From contig NC_063070.1 of assembly GCF_022605165.1 (NCBI RefSeq), forward strand, positions 682,001 to 746,000: a stretch of DNA of 64,000 bases, in the 5' to 3' direction. Below are positions 10,688 through 22,300 of the stretch, piece by piece. The position numbers and the translations under genes are program-made. This DNA comes from Purpureocillium takamizusanense (Eukaryota > Ascomycota > Sordariomycetes > Hypocreales > Ophiocordycipitaceae). How positions within the stretch are numbered: position 1 is the first letter of the stretch; each line of letters begins with the position of its first letter. The notes beneath the pieces are model-generated. The model was not told where the DNA came from. It did no database searches and saw only the letters and a program-made list of their open reading frames with translations.

Positions 10688-12576
10688 ATGGCCGAGGCCT
10701 CGCTGCAGGTTCGTCGTGCACACAGTCGTACCCCGCTGCGAAACGGGCGCTTGCTTTCACGGCTAGAGTTCTGACCTCGTCCTCCAGGATCGCCTTCGCG
10801 ATCACGCAAAGGCCTTTGATGGCCTCCTCAGCCTGATACCGGCCAAGATGTATTACGGAGAAGACAACAGCGTATGTCCTTACCCGCTTCCCTTGCTCTT
10901 CAGTCTCAGAGCATAGGCCTCCCAGCCACACGGACTTGCTTCAGGCTTTGTTGTTGGGCTATCGGGAAATTAAAAGCCCATGCGATCAATTTTCTAACTT
11001 GTGCGGGAAATAGGACCAATGGCAGCGGAAGAAGCAGACGAAGCAAGAGGCCGCCGCCGCCCGGAGAGGCAAGCTGGATCCCGACAGTGAGCTCAACCGC
11101 AACGCCAAGGAGGTCATGGATGAACGCGCCAAGAACAAGAGAAAGCTTCGCGAAATGGAGCAGGAGCAGCAAAACGACGAAAACGAAGACGCTAATGCCG
11201 ACGAATCGTTTGACGTCCCTGGGGGGGTCGAGGCCGAGAAGCCGGGCGAAGGTCTGAAGAGGAAGGCCGAGGAGAGCAATAAGAAGCAAAAGCTCGACAC
11301 CGAAGAGCATGAGGATGCTGCGGAATCTAGTGAACTGGCGATCAAGCTCTCCAAGAAAGAGCAGAAGAAGGCGGCCAAGAAGGAAAAGAAGGCCGAGAGA
11401 AAAGCCGAACAGAAAGCGAACCGCGCAGACGAGCCGCCTACGCCCGCAAAGAAAGAACCGGCTGCTTCAAAGGACACCAATGGCACACCCGCCAGCAGCA
11501 GAAAACAAAAGGGCAAGAAGACCAATATTGATGCGACGCCGTCAGAACCCCGACTTGATGCGTCTCAACAAGTCGACGAGACGGGTATCGACGAAACGCC
11601 AAAGCCAGATGCGCCAGCCCTGTCACTGGACATGACGATGGAGCAGAAGCCCAAGAATCACGAGGACGAAGAGTCGACACCGGAATCCGATCACCAGTCG
11701 CCAATGTTCGACATGGGCGAGCCCGAGGAGTCTCTCAACGGCCCGGCCAGCACCACGACCTCAATTTCCTCCACCGTTCCTCCTTCCGAAAAGCCGAAGC
11801 AGATCAAGATCCCAGCCGACACTACGGCGCTAAAAGCCCGGCTCGCTGCGAAGATTGCGGCCCTGCGAGCAGCCAGGAAAGCCGACGGCCCCGATGGAAA
11901 GCCCATACGCACTCGACAGGAGCTCATCGAATCGAGGCGGGCGAAGCAGGCGCAGCGCAAGGCGCATAAGAAGGAGCTGAGGCAGCAGGCAAAGCTGGAG
12001 GAGGATCGGAAGCGCGAGGAGGCCCTTGCATCCAACTCCCCCGGGGTCATGAGCCCTGCCGTCGAGCTGGACGAGAACGGCAGTTTCTCATTCGGACGAG
12101 TGGCGTTCGGTGACGGCTCGCAGATGTCGCACGACCTTAGCTACGTCCTGAACCAAGGAAAGAAGAAGGGCCCGTCAGACCCCAAGACGGCACTGCTCAA
12201 GGTGCAGAACCAGAAGAAGCGCATGCAGGAGCTCGACAGCGAGAAACGTGGTGAGATCGCAGAGAAGGAGGCCTGGCTGACGGCGCGTCGCCGCATCGAG
12301 GGCGAGAAGATACGCGACGACGAGGCCATGCTGAAGAAGGCGGTGAAGCGCAAGGAAACAGCCAAGAAGAAGAGCGAGAAGGCCTGGAAAGAGCGCGCGA
12401 GGGGTGTCGGCCAAGCCCAGAAGGAGCGGCAAAAGAAGCGCGAGGAGAACCTCCAGAAGCGCCGCGACGAGAAGCTCATGGGCAAGGCCGGCAAGAAGAA
12501 GGGAGGCGCCAAGAAGAAGAAGGTCGGCCGGCCGGGCTTCGAGGGCAGTCTCGGCGTCGCTGGGCGCAGGAAGTAA
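10688..12576 (+). CDS. RRP14: RRP14/SURF6 ribosome biogenesis protein
   Basis: Exons 10688-10708, 10788-10871 and 11014-12576 encode 555 residues. Rrp14 is a nucleolar, basic protein needed for 60S and 40S subunit maturation and linked to cell polarity in yeast. The N-terminal Rrp14N region spans about residues 8-60 (DRLRDHAKAFDGLLSLIPAK, then YYGEDN); splicing is needed to assemble it from exons 2 and 3. The middle is Lys/Glu-rich and disordered, with several KKxK nuclear signals. The SURF6 domain spans about residues 307-520: it opens ALKARLAAKIAALRAARKAD, continues with VAFGDGSQMSHDLSYV and QNQKKRMQELDSEKRGEIAE, and closes in a Lys-rich tail. The first coding exon is only seven codons, but its donor, the CTGAC-containing intron and phase-0 joining are consistent. 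The SURF6 call is firm. Confidence 0.93.
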
Positions 12577-13870
12577 ACTTGGGGGTAAATCAAGGGGTAG
12601 GCAAGGCAGCCTTGTGGTCATCGCCCGGGCTACCATGAATCGTCGTTCTTCTTCCTCTGCTGTTGGCACATTCACACAGAGGCATTATATCGCACATTTG
12701 CTGGGATGGAACATTGGCGCTGGCGTTGGAGGGTAGGGATGATGCATTGTTCGATTCTCATGTAAAAAGGGGGGTGGAAAGGGGGTTTGGCTCTGGCTCA
12801 TCCAGGTTGCGGCGGCGTCTAGGCCGTTGACAACGAAAACGGGTGAAAGCTTAGCGGCAGCACGCTGTAGTACAAGATGAACGGAGTGAGCGTTTAGAGA
12901 CCAATCGAGCAAGCAGGTACTGTTGCGACAAAGTCTGGCGATTCGTGATGGATAGACAGACATATATGCACCGAGTATCATTGTCCTTGTCGTTCGCAGG
13001 TGAGCAGTCTTGTCGCTGTCCGTCCACACAACGCGAGATGGCAATCCCCCCGCCGTCTCAACCGCCCGGCGACGAAAATCTCCCGAGACATCATCGTCTA
13101 CTATGTCGGCTCGGTCGGGTAGCACAAGGAGGAAGAAGGCGGTGGCGGTGGCGGAGACGGAGACGGAGACGGGGAGAACAGCCCGGGGTTTCCCCTCGCG
13201 CGCGCGCGTAGGATAGCAGGAAAACATAAAAACGTTGCATCTAAAAGTATCGTCCTTCCTGGCCCCTAACACTCTCCGTGTGGCAATAGACACCTCCATC
13301 CATCCCCTTTGTCTTCCCCTGTCCACTCTCCTGCCACGAGCACAACCAGTTACTGGCCCAGTTCCCCCTTTTAGAGTGCGTGCGTGCGTGTGCGTGCGTG
13401 AGAGAGAGGACAACAAGCTAACCAGGCGAGGACATCATGCGCGCCAAAGTCAGTCAAATAAAAAGGTAGAGTGACCTCTTCGCTTTCCCCCTATCCCTCG
13501 CCTGATCCCTTCTCTGCATCCTTCGCTTCTTTCCCTCCATCGCTCGCCCGCCGCCTCCTACGCCGGTAAACTGCAAGCCTGCCGTATTTTCCAGATCTCC
13601 CTCCGAACCGCCGGCGTGTGTATAAAAGAAAGAATGGTCTGGTTCCCAGTGCGACAATGTTTGGTACGTTTGGTGGTGGAGTGCCACGTCACGGGGGAAA
13701 AGTGGTGGGACAATTGGGTCATCCATCGGTCGACTGGCAGTTGTGAAGTGTTGTGCCGGCTTGACGACTGCCGACGATGTGATTCTCTCTTTTTTTCTGC
13801 TGGGAGTCATTTCGTACATTGATAAGCCGTGTTGCGCGCCGACTGTCGCGGTGTTCTGGCGAAAGAATTC
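12577..13870. other. Intergenic between convergent RRP14 and VPS74
   Basis: About 1.3 kb between two convergent genes, so it holds two 3' UTRs and no expected promoter. It contains a GTGC/GTGT simple repeat followed by GA repeats (about 13375-13418) and Gly/Arg-coding GA-rich DNA near 13130-13180. Frames here are low complexity. Confidence 0.5.
13375..13418. repeat. (GTGC)n / (GA)n simple repeat
   Basis: Imperfect GTGC/GTGT tetranucleotide tract passing directly into a short GA tract, in the convergent RRP14-VPS74 interval. Likely variable in length between strains. Confidence 0.65.
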
Positions 13871-15204
13871 TTATAGCAGGGAGTCGAGGCGGGTAAAAAC
13901 GCTCAGGCAGGCCGCCACAACTTCGAGTTGGAGCTCCTTGTCCTTGGCCTTGCTCACCTCCTGTGATAGTCGTTAGCGGCTCGTCCGTGCTAAAGTTGCG
14001 ATGCCACGGCATACCTCTCCGATTACTTGGGGCAGGTTGGCGCCGATGCCGTTGCCGGTAGCCTTCTTGCCGAAGGGCCACTGGCTGTAGTCGGCCAGGA
14101 GCTCATCGGTTTGGGCAAAGGCACGCTCCCTGGCCTCGTGGCCGAGCGAAGACAGCGCGTTCTCTAGAACGTTGGCGGCGTAGGCAGCGCAGACCATGGA
14201 GACAGTGCGCAGGTAACGGAACTCTAGCGACTCGGGCAGGAACTGGCTGCTGTTGAGGACGACGGTTCGCTGGGTTAGGACGTTTCGCACGCGACGGCGA
14301 ATCTCCTCCTTCGCACCTCCATCAGCAACGGGGTGGGTGGCCATGTCGAAGAGGAGGAAGTTGCGCTTCTCGGTGCGCAAGATGCCCTTGTCGACGAGAC
14401 CCTTGGCGAGGCGCTCGCGGACCTGCTTCAGCTGGTATCCAATCTTCATCAGATTCCACGTCTCGCCTGTTCGGATTCCGCGTCAGCCTTTTCCTGGCCT
14501 CGGGGGCCGCTACCATCATTCACCGCAGTTGGAACGCTGGGTGGAGCGAGGAGAAGGGAACTGACCGCTCATCAGGTCGATCCAGGAACTAACGCTCATC
14601 TTTTCGCTCTGCTTCATCATCTTCAGGGCCTCGTCGAGCAGAACCTCGCCGGTTAAGGTATCGTCTATAACTTCGATGTTGCGATCCGCCGGGGGAAATC
14701 GCCGCCTGGAGGGATCCTTCTCCATGCTGATGCGGCCACGGAAGGCCAGCTCCAGCACAATGCACCCGCGGAGGGCGTACGAGATGTTGTCGTTCCAGAA
14801 AGAAAGGTATCCCTGTCACGTGTGTTGGATTAGCTTGTATGTCGCAGGCGTGGACACCCGAGAGAAGCCGCATCCAACGCAGCAACGGCGTTAGGCGGAC
14901 AGATGCTGAGGTTGAGCGGCGTGCGCGTGCTTACCTGCTTGTCCTTAAGGCCGAGGAGCAGCACCTCCTCCATCATGGTCAGTTTGGGCTGTTTGCTCCT
15001 CTCGGCGCTCTCGCTAATGTCTCGCGGGTCGAAGGCAATCTTGTGACCGTTTTCACTGTTCTCGTAGCTCGTCTCGGGGGCGCTGTCCCGGACGTTGTTG
15101 GTAGAATTGGATCGGGAGGCGGCATGGCTGCCCTCGCCGTCGGCGTTGCCCAGGGCGCCTCCTCCACCGGCGCCGCGGCGCCGCGTCAGTCCCGACGAGG
15201 ACAT
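13871..15204 (-). CDS. VPS74: VPS74/GOLPH3 Golgi phosphoprotein
   Basis: Four exons on the minus strand, 14935-15204, 14566-14812, 14015-14466 and 13871-13960, give 352 residues; yeast Vps74 has about 345. Vps74 binds PI4P on the Golgi and COPI coat, and retains glycosyltransferases by their cytosolic tails. An N-terminal Arg cluster (LTRRRGAGG) matches the COPI-binding element. The GPP34 domain covers about residues 60-350: [50 protein letters not shown], the helix [19 protein letters not shown], and the conserved [12 protein letters not shown] strand. The exon 2/3 junction restores the conserved SGETWN. Exon 4 restores a C-terminal helix ending FTRLDSLL. Introns are 122, 99 and 54 bp. Family identity is secure and all junctions preserve conserved motifs. 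Confidence 0.94.
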
Positions 15205-17075
15205 GTCGAGAATGAGGGCGATGCTCGGTTGGGCGGTGGAAGTGTGTGGTGTATTTGCCCGCGCCGGGTCGGATGGGGTTCGGTGGTGTCGCGCCGCGCG
15301 TGACAGCGTCGGGCAAAGATGGAGGGAGTCGAAGCGAACAAGGGGGGGAGGGGCGTGAGGCGAGCGCCGACGGCTCGAGGGGGCGACGGACGCGGGGCGG
15401 GAGGAGACGATGCTGCAGCGGCAGCGGCGGCGCGCAGGGCAGCGGGCGGGTCGAGATGGCGGCGGGCCGTTTCAGTGAGGAATTGCCGCTGTCGCTGTCG
15501 GGCGAGACGAGGATGATGATGCACAAAAGCCGGAGCCACGATCAACCAGAAGGCTGGTTGTTGGGTCCCGTCTGGGTGTCGTGGGAAATTCGCGGGAGAT
15601 CCACTCGGCCCTGGCCAAGGAGAGATTGAGGGTCCCCCGTTGCGCCCCAGGCAGGGCTGACGGGAACTTAGTGCAGCGCAATTTGCAGGATTTCCCACCA
15701 GCTCTCCTGTGGCGGCATTACAGGACGGTATTTACAGTACTAACCTTACCTTAGTAGGTTGCCGTACCTAGGTATGACCTGTTGCAAAGCCAATACCTTG
15801 GTACTAAGGTAGCAGGCAAGGTAGTACTTACCTACTACATAGTAGCACTATGGGTTTTAGTTAGTAGTTACCCCGTATCAAAGCTTGCCCGTCTAATATA
15901 CCCAACCGCGACTCCTCGCGGCGAAGACACACGTCCGGTGCCCATGCTGGTGCCGCCTCTTCCATTTTTAGGGAGCTTCGCTGGCGTCGCTGAACTCCAT
16001 GCCAATGGACGCCCTGTGCAAGGCAAACACAAGGTTTGTACAGTGGGTGTCTAGTAACTTAGTGCCTTAGTAGGTAGACAGTTGGAGGTGTCCCGCTACT
16101 TCGTACCTTAACGTTACCTGTAAGGTAGGTAGGCGCGCCTGTGGGGCCTCGGACATTCATCAGGGGCGACTGAAAACTACCTAGGTAGTACTAGATACCT
16201 CTGGTAGTACTCTCTGGTACTGTGCCCTGTAGCCACCACGCAGGCAAGTCCCTACCAGACTGAAGCGTAACTGCCGGAACGAACGTGCATGATGGCTTTT
16301 TGGTGCGCCTTTCATGCATGAATCCAGTGTTCAATGCGTCGGTACCGCCAAACACTGCAGTCCCGACGATGGGCAACGTTGAGCCCTTCGCTCGGCGGAC
16401 CGGGTGGTCCTGGCGGCGATGCAAAGGATCGCAACAAGATGCCAAAAGCCTGACGACACCCACTACGATAGCGCGTGTGTCACGCCCATCGCGGCATCCG
16501 CCGACGTTGACGCACGTGCCTGGTAGAAACCACCTTGGCAAGAAGCAAGGTGTACTTACTGTACGGAGTAGGTGCCTGGAGAAAGGAATTCGTTGACCGC
16601 ATCTGGGCGTGCAAGCCGGCGCCTGGGGAGCTGCAGGGTGGTCGCGTGGCCACACAGACGGCGCGTGCCACCAGCTCATTCAAGTGTCTCTGCAGACCAC
16701 CAGCACGCCGACTGCCTGGGCTGTCATTGGCAGTCAACGACAGAGTGAGTGGGCAAAAGGGCATCGTGACCCGTGAGCCTCCCGGGAACCGTAGCGGACA
16801 GCGGGACAACCTTGGCCGTCACCATCGCACCATGACTAAGCGGCGTTCAACAGCAGCAAATGCAAGCATAATAAAGCGAGGTGATGGCGCTCAATGCGAG
16901 AAGATGATTTGTCAAGGTGTGATTTCAATGTGACGTGTATCGCTATGCGATGCGTTGCGTCGTGAGCCGAAGCACAACGCATCCATCTATCTATCCCCTT
17001 TCGGGCCTCAAATCGTACATCTCTCTCTATATTCGACAGGATACAGCCGCGACCTCCATCTGTTGTCTGGCCCTT
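15205..17075. other. Intergenic with GGTA/TACC-word island, upstream of VPS74
   Basis: About 1.9 kb. The left part is the VPS74 promoter. From about 15720 to 16215 the DNA is built from words such as CCTTAG, GTAGGTA, TACCTAGGTA and AGTACTT in both orientations, including a TACTTCGTAC (16097-16106). A related GTACGGAGTA lies at 16561-16570. No coding region is supported. Confidence 0.55.
15720..16215. repeat. Island of GGTA/TACC and CCTAGG words
   Basis: Dense cluster of short palindromic or mirror words: GTACCTAGGTA (about 15765), ACTAAGGTA, TACCTACTACATAGTA, CCTTAGTAGGTAG (about 16061), AAGGTAGGTAGG and ACTACCTAGGTAGT (about 16177). The AT-richer composition contrasts with the GC-rich flanks. 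Similar but smaller islands occur near 53530-53600, 54640-54720, 59190-59290 and 62350-62420. Confidence 0.6.
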
Positions 17076-18092
17076 CTAACCCCCGACTGACTCCTTCCAG
17101 AGCTCGTCAAAGTTAATGTTTTCCTTCTCAAACATGTTGCGAATCTTCTTGGCCGCCTCCTCCTGCTTCTCCGGGCCGAAGCCGCCGGGCTGCGTGGCCT
17201 CAAACTGCACAATCTCCACCCAGCGGTAGAACAGGTCCTCCTTGCCCAGGCCCGTGAGCGCGTCCCTGAAGGCAAAGACCTGGCGCCTCTTGTCGTCTTC
17301 TTCGACGGCGGAGCCCGCCTTGAGGTCGTAGCACAGCCATCCGTAGTCCTTGTGGTGCACCAGGACCACGTTCTTGAAGGCCTCGAGGGCGATGGCCTTG
17401 GTGTCGACGAGCTGGTGTGCGTAGACCATGGCCTCCCAATCGAGGTCCCATTGGCTGTTCATGAGCAGGTAGCCCGTCTTCTGCTCCTGCAGCAGCGGCG
17501 ACGTGGCCTGCTGGATGTACGCCGTCAGGATTTTGCGCGAGTCGGCGTCCTTGAAGATGTCGCGTAGCAGGCGGTCCCAGTCGCGGCTACGGCGTACGTA
17601 AATCTCCTGGTCGCGGAAGCCCACGGTGCGCCGCCAGAGCACCGGGTTGCCGTGACGCTGGCCGGCGGTGAACTCAACAGGCCAGGGCCAGACGAAGACA
17701 AAGAGCATAAAGTCAATGAACATGGTGACGCCGCGCCTCGCAATCTCCCACGCTAGCTGACCCCAGGTCGATTGCGAGGCCGGGAACGTGGCGTCGCTCT
17801 GGTAGCCAAAGGCCGAGACGACGAGCTGCCAGTACCAGGGGAGGATGGCGTACATGCGCCACGCGAAGAGCAGTGAGACGCAGAGATTCATGGCCACCGG
17901 GACGAGGAAGATCTTGCGCTTGAAGGCCGCCGGCCTGGAGTCGATGTGCGTCACGTAGACATGCTTCTCGTTGAGAGCGCTGGCGAAGGACTCGAGGACC
18001 TCGGGCGGCCGCTTGAAGGGCACGGGTGGCGATCCATTTGACGAGGAAGAGCTCACGGGTTTTGACCTGACGTTTCGTTTTGTGGGAGCCAT
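17076..18092 (-). CDS. Orphan membrane protein, 338 residues
   Basis: A single uninterrupted minus-strand exon of 338 residues starting at 18092 in a strong GCCATGG context. I do not recognise a named family. Visible parts: a basic, Ser/Pro-rich cytosolic N-terminus (residues 1-30); a first hydrophobic segment at about 61-92 (FLVPVAMNLCVSLLFAWRMY, then ILPWYW); and a second at about 121-137 (VTMFIDFMLFVFVWPWP). A long soluble C-terminal region of about 200 residues follows, with ordered stretches (YVRRSRDWDRLLRDIFKDAD, GYLLMNSQWDLDWEAMVYAH) and an acidic tail (FEKENINFDELWKESV). The two-segment hairpin implies both ends on the same face of an endomembrane. It shares a 654-bp divergent promoter region with the mitochondrial IF-2 gene. 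Coding status is supported by length, composition and start context. Confidence 0.85.
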   Translation of the reverse strand: MAPTKRNVRSKPVSSSSSNGSPPVPFKRPPEVLESFASALNEKHVYVTHIDSRPAAFKRKIFLVPVAMNLCVSLLFAWRMYAILPWYWQLVVSAFGYQSDATFPASQSTWGQLAWEIARRGVTMFIDFMLFVFVWPWPVEFTAGQRHGNPVLWRRTVGFRDQEIYVRRSRDWDRLLRDIFKDADSRKILTAYIQQATSPLLQEQKTGYLLMNSQWDLDWEAMVYAHQLVDTKAIALEAFKNVVLVHHKDYGWLCYDLKAGSAVEEDDKRRQVFAFRDALTGLGKEDLFYRWVEIVQFEATQPGGFGPEKQEEAAKKIRNMFEKENINFDELWKESVGG

Positions 18093-18746
18093 GGCCGCGA
18101 GGTTCGTCCTGACGGGTGGTGGTGGTGGTGGTTGTCGCGAGATGTCATGGGTTGAGGGATGAATTTTGGTTCATCAGGGCCCCCTGTGCGGGTGGAAGCT
18201 CCGGGCGACCCGACAAAATACCTACAGAGGGGCTGTCGGGCATGCAGTGGGAGCCGGCACGAAGAACTGAGCACAACGCCTTGCGCGTTTTGACTCAATA
18301 TCTGTGCAAGCGCAAGAAGAAGATCATACTATTATGGTCTTATCTAGCAACACAGCATGCCTGCAACCTTGTCGTTTTGGTTGAGAGTGACTATGCGTAT
18401 CTACATCTAGACTGCGGCGCTGTGCTCGATTTTATTGTCTGCCAGCACCCGACCCTGTGTCCCAGTGGACTAGGATGGAGCGGGCCGCCCGGGCCTGATG
18501 CCCGCCGTCTCGGTGGTCCGTTCAGTGCCTGAGATGCCCGTGCCACAGGCCGAAGCTCCTGGCCCCACTCCCGCTGACCAACAGCCCGCCTCAGCGACCA
18601 GCATAGCGGAGACGACCACCTTAGTCTCCAGAAAAAAAAAGCCCCCACACGTCGTTGACTTGCACTGCTGCCGATGCCCTTCACGCAGAGCATCGCGCAA
18701 TGTCGACAGAGACTTCTTGGAAGCCTTTGCGACACGATTCGCGGTG
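18093..18746. other. Divergent promoter region, membrane protein / mitochondrial IF-2
   Basis: This 654-bp stretch between two divergent start codons should contain both promoters. It carries a (GGT)n tract near 18114-18133. The in-frame ATG at 18674 could act as an alternative start for the IF-2 gene if its first intron is retained. Confidence 0.5.
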
Positions 18747-21700
18747 ATGTTGAAGGCCCGTGTACTACAGGTACGTGCCTCGAAAAGTGCATGTCACCGT
18801 CAGGAGCGCCATTCGCTAACAAATCGGCTCAGCAGGCACGCGGCCGGACATTCGTCTGCGCGTCATGTCGGCAACAGCTCTCAGCGTCGATACGGCAAAC
18901 GACACATCGCGAGGCGGCGGCATTCGCGGCTCGACCACGGCCCAGCCGTTTGCCACAGCTAGAATCTCTCTCTCCGCGACACTTCTCGACGACCACGTTG
19001 CGCCGCGATGATGCCCAAGGCGATGGAACCCCGAAACCAGGGGCCTTCCCCGGGGCGTTGGGAGGCAAACCCGCAGGCTCTTTCGGCTCTTTCGCTAACC
19101 GGACCTCGTCCATCGATGGTCTTCTGCCCCACGAGAGGCAAGCGCGACAACGCACCGCGACGTCAGGAGACACGTCCGGTGAGAGCCCCTCGGGGACGCC
19201 GAGTGCGAGGCCGCAAACCGCGCAATCCGGACGGGGAGGGAGCTGGCGTGGGCTGGATGAGGCTCAGGCAAAGAAATCTCGCTCTGTGCTTGCAGATGTC
19301 TTCAACGCTAGCCGCGAGCCCCTACCTCCGTCGACCACCAAGTCTAGATCCGCAGCACCATGGACCGCAGACAGCGCCCAACCCTCAGCTACCTCCGCGA
19401 CGCCAGTCGGCGACTCGCCTGCCAGCGACGATCTCTCCTCCAGCCTCAAAGCCGCCGTACAAGAGGCACCGAATTCGGGCACGGGTCAAAAACATAAAGC
19501 CTGGGGGGCATTCAGCAACCGCAAAGCCCAGACGCCGGCACAGGGGCAGTCGCACGGGAACGATTCTACGGTATGGAGTGAGATTACTCGGTCTAGACGG
19601 TCCATAGCCGTACCGCGTCACAGATCGCGGGCGGGCGCCACCGGGCAATCAGGTGAACAGCCAACGCCAGCAGACACCGCGGCAGATCAAGATTTTTGGG
19701 GTGAACTGGAGTCTCGCGTTGCCAGTTTCAAGGATAAGCGGAGTGCCGCCGTTGCAGAAGAGACGACGAAGCGCTCCAATGGCAGGGCAACTACAACGGC
19801 ACGGGATGTCACCGACCCCAAGCTGAGCCATGGGAACGCGCCGGTAAAGGCGGCCAGTCATCAAGCCCCGGCACGGCGACGGCCAGAAAAGGAGCGTCGC
19901 AAATCGAGGTTTGAATTGGGGGACGAGAGTCAGGCAGGGGCCCGAGAGTCCAAGAAACCAAAGAGGGCGCGACGTGATATGCGCAAGGACGATGACGACG
20001 ACTGGGACGACGAGGCCATTGATCGCTGGGAGCGGAGAAAGCAGCGCCGAGCTGAGAGGGAGCCTTTCAAGCAAGATCGCCGGGAAGAAGAGCCGGCAAC
20101 ACCCGGGCCCATCTTTCTGCCCGAGTACATCAGTTTTAACCAACTGGCTCGGGCCATGGAACTGTGGTCTAACAGATTCATGAAGGACATGGAGGACATG
20201 GGATTCGAGAACGTTACGTCGGATACCATCATGACGGGCGAGACGGCGGCCCTGATTGCCATGGAGTACGGCTTCGAGCCGACCGTAGATACCGGCTCCC
20301 AACGAGACCTGCGGCCGCGGCCGCCTCCAGAAGACGTCGCAGCACTACCCGGCCGTCCTCCGGTCGTGACCATCATGGGCCACGTTGACCACGGCAAGAC
20401 GACGCTGCTGGACTGGTTGAGGAAGTCCTCCATTGCGGCGCAGGAGCACGGCGGAATCACGCAGCACATCGGCGCATTCGTCGTCAAGATGTCATCAGGC
20501 AAGGCCATCACCTTCTTGGACACGCCTGGCCATGCGGCATTCCTCTCCATGCGGCAGCGCGGGGCCAGTGTCACCGACATTGTCGTGCTGGTGGTCGCTG
20601 CCGACGACAGCGTCATGCCGCAGACGCTGGAGGCCCTGAAGCACGCCACTGCCGCCAAGGTCCCCATTATCGTTGCCATCAATAAAGTTGACAAGGAGGA
20701 TGCTCGCGTCGACCAGGTCAAGGCGGATCTTGCCCGCCACGGCGTCCAGATTGAAGATTTCGGAGGCGACGTGCAGGTCGTGTGTGTCAGCGGCAAGACC
20801 GGTCAGGGCATGAACGACCTTGAGGAGAATATCATCACGCTGTCCGAGGTCCTCGATGTGCGCGCCGAGACTGATGGGATGGCGGAGGGCTGGATTCTGG
20901 AGTCAAGCGTCAAGAAGGATGGTAGGACGGCGACTGTCCTCGTCAAGCGAGGCACTCTGAGGCTGGGCGATCTCATTGTGGCCGGCAAGACTTGGGCTAA
21001 GATCCGCCTGCTGCGGAACGAGGCCGGGGCCGAGCTGTCGGAGGCGCCTCCCGGGACGCCAGTCGAGATTCTTGGGTGGCGCGAACTCCCCGTTGCCGGG
21101 GAGCAAGTGCTCCAGGCGCCGGATGAGGGGAAGGCCAAAACAGCGGTCGAGTATCGTCTGGAGATGGCAGAGCGCCTAGAGAGCTCCAAACAGCTCGCCG
21201 AACAGGAGCAGCGGCAGCGCGACAAGGCGGCTGCCGAGGCGGCCAAGGAAGCTTCCGCGAACGCAGACGGCGCGGCGGCGGATGAACAGACCGAGCCCAA
21301 AGAGCCGGGAATCCTGTACCAAAACTTTACCGTCAAGGCCGACGTGGCGGGCTCGGTCGAGGCAGTGTGCGGCAGCGTCCTCGAGCTCGGTAACAATGAG
21401 GTGCGCCCCAAGATCCTCCGGTCGTCGGCCGGCCAGATCTCCGAATACGACATCGACCACGCGGCCGCGTCCAACAGCGTCATTGTTAACTTCAACGTGC
21501 CGATCCTCCCGCACATCAAGCAGCGCGCCGAGGAGGCCAAGGTCCAGATCCTGAACCGCACGGTCATCTACCACATCGTCGACGACATCAAGGCAACGCT
21601 CTCGAACCTGCTGCCGGATACGGTCACGTATCGCGTCAGCGGCGAGGCGAGCATTATACAGATCTTCTCCATCAACACGAAGAAGCGGACCTTTAGGAAC

Positions 21701-22038
21701 ATTGCCGGTTGCAAAGTACGAAACGGCGCCATCAAGAAGTCGTCGCGCGTCAAGGTGCTTCGCAAAGGCGAGGTTGTATTTGACGGTGCGTCCCCCCCCC
21801 TTTTCTTCTTTCAATGTCAGGCGCGCTCCAAGGCGCAGCGAGTCAGAGCTTTGTGCGCTAATCCTTCTATGTTCACACATCCGCAGGTCTGATTGACACG
21901 CTCAGGCACGTCCAAAAGGACGTCATGGAGATGGGCAAGGGCACCGAGTGCGGCATTGGTGTCGAGGGCTTTGACGACTTCCAGGTCGACGACCAGATCC
22001 AGACGTACGAGGAAGTCCGGGAGAAGCGGACACTGTAA
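18747..22038 (+). CDS. IFM1: Mitochondrial translation initiation factor IF-2
   Basis: Exons 18747-18770, 18833-21785 and 21887-22038 give 1,042 residues. This GTPase recruits fMet-tRNA to the mitochondrial small subunit. Splicing the 62-bp first intron (donor GTACGT, branch GCTAAC) produces a typical matrix-targeting start, [20 protein letters not shown]. The first ~480 residues are basic, Ser/Arg-rich and apparently disordered. The G domain follows: G1 GHVDHGKT at residue 524, the IF-2 signature [13 protein letters not shown]3 DTPGH, G4 NKVD. Domain II is near [19 protein letters not shown], then a Gln/Ala-rich coiled insert, domain III, and the C-terminal fMet-tRNA-binding beta barrel ([18 protein letters not shown] to [14 protein letters not shown]). 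Intron 2 (21786-21886) contains a C9 run. An unspliced reading from ATG 18674 is also open and is discussed in the findings. Confidence 0.93.
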
Positions 22039-22300
22039 GAGACGGGTAGAGGACATAGATGCTGTACACTATGAACATCATGTATCATACACGCACAAGA
22101 CTTGAGCGGAGCGCTTGCAGGGTCGCCGCAGGGGCGGGATAGACTGGGTCATGTACAACAGTATCAACACCACTTAGGAGCGTGGGCTACGGGAACGTTC
22201 CCTTCAGCCCGTGGTGAGAGTGTGAAATTGTACGAGGCTGACCGCCGTGGAGCGGCTAGCGGCTGCATGTTCGCGTTGTTGGCATTTTGTGGGTGCGCTG

